Under the pieces are notes generated by a model, which searched no databases, was not told the DNA's origin, and saw only the letters and a program-made list of their open reading frames with translations. Source: Canna indica (taxonomy: Eukaryota; Streptophyta; Magnoliopsida; Zingiberales; Cannaceae). From it: DNA of 64,000 nucleotides. Below are positions 24,728-34,776 of the stretch, one piece after another (within the stretch, counting starts at the first letter, position 1; the number at the start of each line of letters is the position of its first letter). The DNA is taken from NCBI GenBank assembly GCA_034359265.1, contig CP136898.1, positions 188,501 to 252,500 on the forward strand, given 5' to 3'. The translations under genes were made by a program, and so were the position numbers.

Positions 24728-24735
24728 GGGGGGAG
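24726..24735 (+). promoter_or_regulatory. Polypurine tract of the Copia element
   Basis: GAGGGGGGAG directly precedes the 3' LTR. It fits the primer for plus-strand DNA synthesis in LTR retrotransposons. Confidence 0.85.
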
Positions 24736-25068
24736 TGATGAAGTGAAACTGAGTCAGCGCGGGGCAAAGTATGGAAATGACATGGAAGGCAACTCAAGTA
24801 ATAAAAAGGTGAAGCAGACTAAAGGGCATTTTAGTATTTTCACTTTTCTGTTTTTTGAAACAAAATATAAATAGCCGAAAGGTTAGCTTTCGCGGGATTA
24901 CTTTTCTTTCTGCTCCTGAGTTCTATTTTCTCCCCTTTCTTTCAAATTCCTGATACAATAAAATTCTTGATGTAAACAAGAACTGGAGAGATTCCTCTGT
25001 AAATAGATTTCAATGAATGAAAGAATCGGTTGATTCCTTTATTGTGATTCGTAGTAGATTTGTCATCA
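24736..25068 (+). repeat. 3' LTR of the Copia element
   Basis: 333 bases, one mismatch to the 5' LTR, followed directly by the target duplication GTCGG. Confidence 0.93.
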
Positions 25069-25639
25069 GTCGGCGACGACAACCGTTGCTTCGAGCTCAA
25101 CGCGCTGCTGGTACTCTTCAAGCTCCCCAAGCTTCCACATGAACTGCGCGCCATTGATCATCTTCTTAACCACAACAAACTCCCCAAGCTCTTTGTGTCT
25201 CTTCCTTTACTCGTTAATTTACTTGCAGTTGCATAGGGCCGGCACAAGGCAAAGAAACAAAGAAATCACCAGTTTGGGGATAAGATAGTGTCGGTAGTGG
25301 CATCAAAGGCGCCGTCAGGTCCTTGGATTTGCTAAAGGATCAAAGCTCTTGGATTTGTAGCTTGTGAGCATTCTTATGGGAATTATCTGCATGCTTCCCT
25401 GGTTTCATTTGTTTTATTTCCCAGTTCATATCATAGAAAGAAGAAGATACCCGATCGGGATATCTTTTTACCCGGTCGGGATATCGTTTTACCTGACCAG
25501 GAAACAAAAATACTTTTGGACACCCGATCGGCATTTCATTTTACCCGATTGAGAAATAAAAAATATTTTTGGACTTAGTGTCCCACAAGCCAGCAGAATC
25601 GCATAATGATGAGGACTTTGTAGCCGGCGTAACCGTATA
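25069..25639. other. Copia right flank and spacer before an NRT2 fragment
   Basis: The first 190 bases continue the GC-rich frame interrupted by the Copia element (FKLPKLPHELRAIDH in the + frame). Beyond about 25260 is ordinary spacer. Near 25449-25550 a short imperfect repeat of CCGATCGGGATATC / CCCGGTCGGGATATCG is seen, with no assignable function. Confidence 0.4.
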
Positions 25640-25961
25640 ATGATGAGGAACTACATAATGATGTAGCTGGTGGCATTGGAGACGATCGACATGCAAAAGA
25701 CGGAGGCCACGCTGGCGTTCCCGATGTCGCCCCTCTTGAGGTTGAGGTTGTTGCGGATGATGGGGACAAGCGAGGGTGGCGGCGAAGGTGGAGACGAAGC
25801 AGGTGAAGAAGGATCCAGGAGAGGTGGAAGGTGCGCATGTGGCCGAGTTTGGCGAAGGAGAACAGCTTGAAGGCCTTCGCCTTGTGCTCGGTGTCCACCG
25901 AGAGGTCGAAATTGGCGGTGGTGTCAATTGGCACCGACGGCGAGATGACATCGAATGCCAA
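25640..25961 (-). pseudogene. Broken 5' fragment of a high-affinity nitrate transporter (NRT2)
   Basis: On the minus strand from 25961 the frame starts [15 protein letters not shown] and reads [13 protein letters not shown] and HMRTFHLSW, then must shift to another frame for [13 protein letters not shown], and again for [20 protein letters not shown] and [17 protein letters not shown]. These segments, in this order, are the N-terminal region of plant NRT2 proteins (major facilitator superfamily, plasma-membrane nitrate/proton symport): the cytosolic tail, first transmembrane helix and following loop. At least two frameshifts and the loss of all later helices make this a dead fragment of about 320 bases. 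The GC-rich composition contrasts with its flanks. It may be a captured or truncated copy; no intact NRT2 lies in the window. Confidence 0.8.
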
Positions 25962-25965
25962 CGTC

Positions 25966-26281
25966 TAGGGGGGCAAAAAAAAAACCAGTTTTTTGGTTAA
26001 CCGAAAAACCGGTCCGAAACGAATCGTTTTTGCATTTAACCGAACCGACTTTTTCGATATTGGTTTATGTTTTTGAAAAAATCGGTTTTCGATTTTGGGT
26101 TCGGTCCACAATCTAAAAAGTCCACCGGTTTCGGTTAACCGACCGGTTCAATATAATTTATTAATTTTTAATATAATAATATTACATATATATATATATA
26201 TATATATATTAAAATAATGATTTATAAATTATAAAAGTTAAAAAATTTACCAAATGATTTAAAAAATCATAAAAATTATAA

Positions 26282-26320
<39 letters not shown>

Positions 26321-26658
26321 TAATGATTTATAAATTATAAAAAATTATAAAAATTATATTAAAAAAATAAAAATAAAAATAATTTTTACATCACGTTATC
26401 TTGGCTTAAGTAGTTTCACTTATTCTTTTTTTCCAATGAGGATTCGGTATTTGTTTGAATTTTTCTCCATATGTGGTTTGTAAAATATTATATTTGTAGG
26501 TTAAATTTTTTTATTGGTTAACAAAAAATTTTCGGTTAACCGAACCGAAAAATCTGAAATCGTAATGACGGTTAACCAAAGTTAATGAACTGATTTACGG
26601 TTAATGATTTTCAAAAATCGAAGTTAATGGACCGATTAACCGGTCCATGCTCACCCCT
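25966..26658. repeat. GGTTAACCG-rich hAT-like MITE
   Basis: The segment runs from AGGGGGGCAAAAAA to GGTCCATGCTCACCCCT. Those ends are roughly inverted (AGGGGTGAGCA against AGGGGGGCAAA). Both flanks are packed with GGTTAACCG and ACCGGTT words; the centre is AT-rich with two long AT runs (about 26185-26210 and 26289-26316) inside a direct repeat ending ATTAAAATAATGATTTATAA. This form is common for hAT-type MITEs. It abuts the NRT2 fragment. No clean 8-base target duplication is visible. Confidence 0.5.
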
Positions 26659-26745
26659 GGCAGCGTCGGTTCGTATCCCATCACGCCATGTAGCGAGCTC
26701 CCCGACTCACCAACTCCCTCTGTCGCCATCACTACTAGAAATTAG

Positions 26746-27035
26746 GTCTTCAGCAACGGCTATCAGCAACGGCCGCTCAAGCCGTTGCTATTTGCAACGG
26801 CGTTCTTACGGCCGCTCGAGTCGTTGCAGGTATTTGTATCTGCAACGGCGTTCTAACGGATACGCGAGCCGTTGCGGATTATTTTAATTATCCGCAACGG
26901 CTTTCTGACGGAAAGGCGAGCCGTTGCTGATATTTTAATTATCAGCAACGGCGTGCTAACGGACAAGTGAGTTATTGCTGATGATAACTTATTAGCAACG
27001 GCTTTCTAACGGGCGAGTGAGCCGTTGCTGATAAG
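26746..27035 (+). repeat. Left subterminal palindromic repeat array of CACTA copy A
   Basis: Repeated pairs of CAGCAACGGC or GCAACGG followed 15-25 bases later by the reverse complement GCCGTTGC, separated by TTAATTAT-like spacers. The same array occurs at 42600-42880, 44242-44530 and 54210-54445, with a related one at the other element end. In En/Spm elements such subterminal repeats bind the element's own TnpA protein, so I infer these are binding sites for the second-gene product. Confidence 0.75.
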
Positions 27036-27512
27036 TTAATATAGGGCACCAGTCGCGCCCGACCCTTCTTCCTCCCGCTGCTGCCGCCGCCGCTCCTGCT
27101 CTCGCCTCTAGCCGTCGCTGCCGCTGCTGCCCACGCCGACGCCGCTCCTGCTCTCGCCTCCCCCGCTGTTGCCGACTTGTTCAGGTATGCCTCGCCGGCC
27201 GACCGTCTCTTCCCGTGGCGGCCGGCATGATCGAATTAATCCGACCGAAACCCTATTTCTAGGGTTTCGGCCGGCGGCGGTCGGCCGATGGCCGCCGCCG
27301 GACCTTGTACAGTGGTCGGACAGTGTGTCCGGCCACTGTACGCCGGCGCCGGAGTCCACCTGACTCCAGCGCCAGAATTTATAAATTTATATATAATATT
27401 TAATTGTTTTATAATTGTTAATTAATTATTTTATGATTGTTAATTAATTGTTAATTAATTATTTAGATTAATTTTTTAATTTGTTAGATTAATTATTAGG
27501 GTTTAGATTAAT

Positions 27513-27746
27513 TTCGGACGCGCGCCGGAATCGTTCACTTCGGACGCGCGCCGGTATCGTCCACTTCAGACGCGCGCCAAAATCGTCCACTTCGGACGCG
27601 CGCCGGTATCGTCCACTTCGGACGCGCGCCAAAATCGTCCACTTCGGACGCGCGCCGGAATCGTCCACTTCGGACGCGCGCCGGTATCGTCCACTTCGGA
27701 CGCGCGCCGGAATCGTCCACTTCGGACGCGCGCCGGATTCGTCCAA
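27513..27746 (+). repeat. 26-base tandem array (9 units) in CACTA copy A
   Basis: Nine head-to-tail 26-base units, each beginning TTCGGACGCGCGCC and ending CGTCCAC or CGTCCAA, with changes mostly at two or three central bases (GGAA, GGTA, AAAA). Very rich in CpG. It gives rise to spurious repetitive reading frames in all phases. Its position upstream of Tnp2 suggests a promoter or methylation-sensitive control region. Confidence 0.9.
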
Positions 27747-27953
27747 TGTGGACTCGAACGGTCTCGAAACATTTATAAAATAATCATCCATTCGACGAGT
27801 TCATATGTTTCACGTACGCATCGACGAGTCGGATATGATTTAGCAAAATCTTAGATCCGTTCGGGGATTGTATGTTCGTGTAAAAGAAGTAGATGATCTT
27901 TTATACGATGTACAATTCTTGAATTGTCCCTGATTGGACAATTTGGGAATATA

Positions 27954-28147
27954 GTTATTTGTACTGCACTTACGTTTTTATTTTAACTGTTAACTAATTA
28001 TTCTAAAGTTCGGCAACATCTCTCTTGTTCTCCGATACGCGCCCAGATGATATGCGTATTAATTCGGAGAACTATAGGGAGATGCTGCCGAAATTTAGAA
28101 TAATTAGTTAACAGTTAAAATAAAAACGTAAGTGCAATTCAAATAAC
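27954..28147 (+). repeat. Long hairpin upstream of Tnp2 in CACTA copy A
   Basis: An inverted repeat with arms of about 80-90 bases. The left arm starts GTTATTTGTACTGCACTTAC and holds TTTTAACTGTTAACTAATTA; the right arm is its near-exact reverse complement, with GTTCTCCGATACGC / GCGTATTAATTCGGAGAAC around a short loop. It ends 75 bases before the Tnp2 start and is conserved in copies B and C. Confidence 0.9.
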
Positions 28148-28221
28148 ATAAATCCCGAATGGAATAGGACAATCTCACCTAAAGACATTAACCAAAGAAA
28201 TTATCATTGATTGACAGAATC

Positions 28222-31200
28222 ATGTCGGCTGATCGAAGTTGGATGTACCGACGTCTTGATTGTGGAGCTTTAACGAATGAGTTTCGATTAGGCGTAACGT
28301 ACTTCCTAAATTTTGCCTATTCGAATCGGAATTTCGTTAGCATGGGTGATCAAATCCGATGTTCGTGCCGCATTTGTTCAAATTGACGATTTTTGGATCG
28401 GGAGACTGTCACTCTGCATCTATATACCAAAGGATTTGCACCAAGATATTTTCTATGGACTTGTCACGGGGAGTCACGCGAAGTCGGGACGTCGAGCAAT
28501 CCTGTCTTTCAGACATATGGTGAATCTTCCTCTGCTGGTGCTTCTTCATCCAGTCAATGTAATCTCTATAGAACTATGATACTTGATAGTCTTGGGGGTC
28601 AATTCCACCTGAATGATAATGTTGATCGGCCAATTCTACAGACATCAGTCCCACCAGATACTACAGCGATTGATATCACAGAAGTCGGGGCTGCGGTAGA
28701 GATTGAATTACCGAATAAAGAAGCTGCAGAATTTTACGAGATGTTGAAAGCTGCCGATGAACCTTTGTATGAGAATTGTCCTAAATACACTAGGTTTTCA
28801 GTAATGACACAGCTCTTAAACATCAATGCCGATTGTAATATTAGCGGAGTTGCGTATGATCGGATTGCTGGATTGATTAATGGAATGATGCCTACTGATA
28901 ACAAGTTTGAGCCAACTTTTTATAAGACTAAAAAGCTAATGAGAAAATTGGGGCTTGGGTACGAAAAAATACACGCGTGCCAAAATAACTGCATTTTATA
29001 TTATAAAGAAAATGTGCAGTTGGATAAATGCCCTGTATGTCAACACCCTCGTTACAAGGAGAAGAAATCGGTCCGACAGAAAAATATCTCGTTTAAGGTG
29101 CTTCGGTATTTTCCACTAACACCGAGACTTCAAAGATTATTCATGTCGGAAAAGACAGCCCCCTACATGAGTTGGCATGCAAGAAGTCGTGATGATACAG
29201 TAATGACTCATCCATCTGACAGTGAAGCATGGAAACATTTGGATACATGTTATCCTTCATTTGCTAGGAATACTAGAAATATCAGATTGGGATTGTGCAC
29301 AGATGGTTTTAATCCGTTTGGACATTCTGCAACTCCTTATTCAGTTTGGCCAGTGCTGCTGACAGTTTATAATTTGCCACCGCCAATGTGCATGAAAGAT
29401 GAATTTACTTATCTTTCGATGATTATTCCAGGTCCTAAGTGTCCGCGAAAAGAAATTGACATATTTCTCAGACCCTTGATAGATGAATTGAAAACATTGT
29501 GGACTGAGGGAGCTGTCACTTATGATTGTCATCGGAAGTAAAACTTCAATTTAAAGGCCGCGGTCTTGTGGACAATCAATGATTTCCCCGCGTACGGCAT
29601 GTTGTCGGGTTGGAGCACTCACGACCGACTCTCTTGTCCGTATTGTATGGAACACTCTAAATCAATCAGTCTTCAGAACGGACGAAAAATCTCATTCTTT
29701 GATTGTCATCGTCGATTCCTACCGGTTAATCATCAGTATCGAAGGAATCGTAATAAATTTACTAAGGGCAGAGTCGAAAGAGATGGGCCACCATCGATGT
29801 TGTCTGGTGAACAAATGTTAGCACGTGTTTCAGCACTTCCAGATATAGTATTTGGTCGCAATGAAAGAGTGTCAAGTTTTGGCCAAACACACAACTGAGT
29901 GAAAAAAAGTATCTTTTGGGAATTGCCCTATTGGAGTTCATTATTGATTCGACATAATTTAGATGTCATGCACATTGAAAAAAATGTGTTTGATAATATT
30001 TTCAACACTTTGATGGATATTTCTGCAAAAACTAAAGATAATGTCAAAGCCCGACATGATCTGAAAATACTTTGTAAAAGACCAGAGTTGGAGTTACAAG
30101 AGGTCAACGGACGATATCTGAAACCGAATGCCCTATATGTGTTAAATAAACAACAGATCAAAGATGTTTGTCAATGGGTAAAAGAACTCAGATTATCCGA
30201 TGGTTATGCTTCAAACTTATCTCGATGTGTGAACGTAGATGATTGCAAAATATCAGGGATGAAGAGCCATGATTGTCATGTATTCATGCAGAGATTACTT
30301 CCGATCGCATTTCGAGATCTTCTACCTGATAATATTTGGGGTCCGTTGACTGAATTAAGTATGTTTTTTAGAAGCATCTGTGCAAATGTCCTTCGAGTCG
30401 AAGATATGTCAACACTTGAAAATAATATTGTTGAAATCATATGCAAGCTGGAGCAGTTTTTCCCTCCTGCATTTTTTGACTCGATGGAGCATCTACCGAT
30501 ACACTTGGCATACGAGGCACGAGTTGATGGCCCCGTTCAATATCGGTGGATGTACTTATTTGAAAGATACATGAATCGTCTGAAGAAAAAAGTAAAGAAC
30601 ACCGCAGCTGTTGAAGGATCAATATCTAAATCGTATATCATCCAAAAAATTTCAACATTCTGCTCATTTTACTTTGAATCGACAGTACATACAGGATTTG
30701 ATCGTCTTCCACGTAACGACGACGGGGGTGTTCGACATTCAGATGGACGTTTAAATATATTTTGTCACTCTGGTCGTGCTTTTGGTTCTCGTCCATCTCA
30801 ACACTTAAGCGATGAAGAGTATCATTTGGCACACTTGTATGTATTACTCAATTGTCCAGCGGATATTTTGTTAACGGGTATAAATTTCACACGGTTGAAT
30901 ATTCATTTACAAAGAAGACGATGAATGCTGGGGTCTGCGTGAAAGGGACAACCTATGTTGAATGTGATATGGATTTTTATGGACTGGTGGAAGAAGTGAT
31001 AGAGTTGCACTACTTCGGCTTGAAATCAGTGATCCTATTTAGATGTCATTGGTTCGATACAACAGAAAGGGGCATGAAAGTTCATCCAAAATACAAACTT
31101 GTTGAGGTTAATTACAAATCGAAATTGGCAGCAAATGAGCCTTTTATATTGGCATCACAAGCCGAACAAGTATATTACGCGAAGTATCCGGCTCGAAATA

Positions 31201-31499
31201 AAGATAGAGCTGATTGGCGTGTAGTCTGTAAGACAAAAGGTAGAGGAAAAATTGATCCGATAGTAGGAGAAAATGAGCTGATACCTGATATAACACATGG
31301 TTTCTATCAAGAAGATGATCCTCCTGCTGTAGATCGTATTATTCCAATACTCGAGGAAGAAGACACAACGTCAATTCAATTAGAAGTTGAATATGCTGAT
31401 GATGACGATCATGAAATTGAGGAAGCTGAAGATGAAGAAGAGGAAGAAGAGGAAGAAGAGGAAGAATTCGAAGACTATTATTCAGATGATGAGGAATAA
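28222..31499 (+). pseudogene. Tnp2-type CACTA transposase, decayed (copy A)
   Basis: Starts at MSADRSWMYRRLD, the Transpos_assoc domain, and continues through the Tnp2 catalytic domain. The latter has a CPVCQHPRY zinc-binding stretch near residue 270, CTDGFNPFG near 358 and RHNLDVMHIEKNV near 577. DUF4218 (from about 746) and DUF4216 (VIELHYFGLKSV) follow, with a Glu/Asp-rich tail. Three in-frame stops break the main frame: TGA near 28386, TAA at 29539-29541 (CAA in copy B) and TGA near 29896 (TGG in copy B). Near 30858 the frame shifts before the DUF4216 part. The product would be the DDE transposase that cuts at CACTA ends, but this copy cannot encode it. Confidence 0.9.
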
Positions 31500-31592
31500 T
31501 TGTAAAGTATATATTTTATTAAATATATCTCTACTATTTATACAATAATCTGATTATATGTCTGTTCGACCGAGGACCAGAGGCCCATGCAG

Positions 31593-32637
31593 GCTCGCTA
31601 TACATGGGCCGAGGACCAGAGGCCCTTCATTTACGCTGCCTGGGAGGCTATTTCCCGGGCAAGGTACAACGGGCAGCTGGGGCAGGCTCGGTCCCAAGCG
31701 ATGGCCCGAGCTGGGACCACTAACATCGCGGAGACTCGGGGATACGGCCCCGGTTGGATTACTCCGGATATATGGGACCAGCTCGTGGGGATATGGTCGA
31801 CGGATCGATGACAGGAGGTTTCTCGGAATGCGGCTATAAATTGCATGTCGGGGGGAGCAGCGCGTCACACCGGCGGCTCTGTTGCATTTGTAGTGCACGC
31901 AAACCGTATGGTAAGTATATCTTTTAATTATATATTTTATTTATTATTATGTGTACTAATTAATGTATTTGTTTTGTAAATGTAGACGACGGTGTCGGAT
32001 GACAGGAGTGTCCAGAGACCCTCCCCGATGGCGGTGTTTGAGCGGACTCACCGTCGAGCACATGGGACTGGGGAGTACATCCACAACCGCGCTGCATACA
32101 TTATGGTAATTATATATTTATTTAAATTATTCATTATATATTTATAATTTAAGTTTTATGATAAATATTAAACAAAAAATCAAACTCGAGTAGGAGACCT
32201 ACAGCCAGACGGTGGTGCAGCGTGGGGGTACCCCCGAGGACTTTGACGCAGCATCGTGGGTCGAGGCCGCAGGTGGCTGGGACCATGGCCGCGTATATGG
32301 CTTCGCAGATAGTGGTCATGCGCGAGCCGTACTAGGGCCACTTGGGGCACCGACCCCTCCGGTCGCTGGTGAGCGACCGTCCACCTCCAGATCCAGTTAT
32401 GATCATAGTAATAGGATAAGGACATTAGAGGAGACGGTCGCGCGTCAGACTGAGTTGATGGAGCGCCAGAGTCAGACGATGGCGAATATAGAAGCTATGC
32501 TACGCAACTTGTCAGGTCATCTCGAAGCAGGCATCTCTTCGGCATCATCTAATCCATCGTCCTCGAGTCAGTCCACGCCGGTGTACACTCAAGCGCTCCA
32601 GACCCCGCCATATAATTCAGACCATCCTCCATCGTGA
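31593..32637 (+). pseudogene. Second CACTA gene (Transposase_24-like), exons 3-5 only (copy A)
   Basis: Exons 31593..31910, 31986..32105 and 32194..32637 match exons 3-5 of the intact gene in copy C, with splice sites in the same places. Exons 1 and 2 are deleted and replaced by a 16-base filler. A TGG-to-TGA change at 31809-31811 stops exon 3. The last exon keeps the Leu/Met/Gln heptad pattern (RTLEETVARQTELMERQ) of a coiled coil. Confidence 0.82.
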
Positions 32638-32643
32638 TCGTGA

Positions 32644-34427
32644 TAAAATTACTATTACGATTTTGAAAAAAAATGTCAATAAATAAAGCACATGGGTCCA
32701 GGAAAGTGATTGACTGCTGAGATAATCACACGTTTAAAAATATAAAATTTTATAATATTGATAAATGCAAATTATTTTTATTTTTGGCAGTAGGCAAACT
32801 TGGTGGTTGGGACTTGGGATGGTAGTATTACGTGCATGTGCTAATAATATGATGGCTCCACACCACCAAACCATCACCAGCATTTTGTAGTCATGCTTTG
32901 GACTCGATCTGATCTATGGAAAAAAAGGAAATGATAAATTATAGTTATCTTGTCATGTGAGTCAAAACCATATCAACACTTTATAATTTATTGGTAAAAT
33001 CATAATATTTTTGATGATATACTCATGATTATTCTCCAATCATATTCATTAGCTTAATTATTGTTTTATTAGTAGTTAGCAATTTTCATAAATATTCTTG
33101 AATGCTTCTATATATATGCAATTTACTATATAATAATTTAAAATATAAAATGTTTATAAAGTTAATAAGCCTAATAATTAAGTTAAAATGGAATGTTAAT
33201 TATAGTTATTTTAGTAGAGAATTAATTAGTTTCAAACTATCTTTATATTCATTGTACTACATATGAAACTTTTAAAACTTCACATGTTTATGAAATTAGG
33301 AAACGTAAAAAATCTAAAATGAAATATTAATTATAGTTATATTAATCATTATGAATTTGAGTAAAGAAGTCCTTATGGCTTCATTTTATTGAATATAACC
33401 TTTCACATTTGATATCAAATGTTTACAAATCTAAAAACCTAATATGGGGTTTTAGATAAAAGTTTTATATTATACGTACAGTAGATTACATACGAGAACA
33501 GCACGATCTTTTTCACCAAATTCTCTAACTATCAATATATAACTATATTTAACATCATATATGTTAGCTTTTTTAAGTTTGTTAATTTTATAAACATGTA
33601 AAATTTAAAAAAATTCATATGTAGTACAACAAATATAATTAAGAGCGGTCAAAACTTTTTTTTTGTCAATTTATATAATCGTAATTACCACTATATTTAT
33701 AGACTATACATGGTCAAACACGACAACCGCTCAAACTGGGCTTTCATTCGGAGAAAACCTCTGCCATCGAAGTTGTATGCTTCAGAAACAAGCAAGCTTT
33801 GACAACTTCACAAGCCCTCCGATCTTGGCAAAGTCGAGAGATATATAATGCCACGAGGAACGACCTTCGAAGCTCTACTTAATATGATTGAGTTTTTTGA
33901 AAATTAAAATATGAGATATTGTATCTATTTTTGTTTTTAAAAAATTAAAATTTATCAATTCATAAAATGAATAACTCAAGCGATCAATTCTATTAGCTTC
34001 TCAGCATAATTATTAATTTTATCTTATAATTAATCTATTATAAAGCTATAGAAAGAGAGATTGTCATGAATTTTAGATTTTTATAAACAATATCATAAAT
34101 TTTACTCTCATTTATTGTGTTTTTGCTAAATACTTACCTATTAATGAATTGATTTAGTATATAATTTAGTGTGTAGGTTAATTATAATGTATTAGTTGTG
34201 CATCTATAGTTAGTTTATACAATTAATTTTTGACAATATGATTATAAAATATTTGTAAGATTTAATTAGATGATTTGTAACTTAAAATTATGATTCATTT
34301 AATTAGATATAAAGTCAATAAATATAAATTACAACTTTTTAAGAAAAACATAGTTGGATGGTCTAAAATTAGTTTTGATTATATTATACATAGATAAAAA
34401 ATTAAGTTATTTAAAAATTACATTTGG

Positions 34428-34464
<37 letters not shown>

Positions 34465-34776
34465 CGTTTCTTATGCATGCAATGGCTAAATATAAAACTA
34501 ATTATTTTATATAAAAGAAACTCCATTATCCATTACTGTTTATCACATGCCAACCTCTTTGTTGGTATTGGGAAAATCCCAGTTCAAGTAGACCGCCATT
34601 ATTTGCAAGCACAAGGTGTAATTTTTATTTATTTTTAGCACAAGGTGTAAATTACTTAGTATTCGCCCGCCTATCTGTTTACTCAGCTACCTTTGTATCT
34701 AATTATCTATACATCCATATCTTAATTTTTCCAACAAAATAATGAAGAAACGCAAATTAGACAAGCAGTCATGCAA
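32644..34776. other. AT-rich intergenic sequence between CACTA copy A and GT61 gene 4
   Basis: No gene is supported. An AT microsatellite lies near 34434-34462. Several short AT-rich direct repeats are present (AGTTATTTTAGTAGAGAATTAA-like near 33200 and 33330). The region downstream of gene 4 shows no clear MITE. Confidence 0.5.

Larger units (their letters stand above)
19875..25068 (+). mobile_element. Intact Ty1/Copia LTR retrotransposon
   Basis: Complete element of 5194 bases: two 333-base LTRs starting TGATGAAG and ending TCATCA, a primer binding site directly after the left LTR, one uninterrupted gag-pol frame of 1484 codons, a purine tract directly before the right LTR, and a perfect 5-base target duplication GTCGG (19870-19874 and 25069-25073). 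The LTRs differ at one position that I can find (T at about 20198 versus A at about 25059), so the insertion is recent and the element may still be active. It inserted in the sense direction relative to the GC-rich frame that it interrupts. Confidence 0.95.
26730..32643 (+). mobile_element. CACTA (En/Spm) transposon copy A, 3' end missing
   Basis: Starts with the terminal motif CACTACTAGAAATTAGG (5' flank CAT). It has a subterminal array of CAGCAACGGC units, a 26-base tandem array, a long hairpin, a Tnp2-type gene and exons 3-5 of the second gene. Homology with copy C stops at about 32643, so the right subterminal array and terminal inverted repeat are absent and this copy cannot be excised as a normal unit. 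Relative to C it also lacks about 490 bases covering the first two exons of the second gene (junction near 31570). Confidence 0.88.

Noticed and set aside
26746..27035. CRISPR-like regularly spaced repeats
   Set aside because: The repeats alternate in orientation, are spaced unevenly, and lie next to CACTA termini in every copy; they are transposon subterminal repeats in plant DNA.
27489..27791. Repetitive frames of about 60-100 codons, also at 41910-42186 and 44930-45154
   Set aside because: They are read-through of the 26-base CpG-rich tandem array; 26 is not a multiple of 3, so each frame cycles through the same peptide phases. No start context or domain.
27954..28147. A microRNA precursor
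   Set aside because: The arms are too long and too perfectly paired for a typical plant MIRNA, and it occurs in each CACTA copy at the same position; I report it only as a transposon hairpin with possible small-RNA output.
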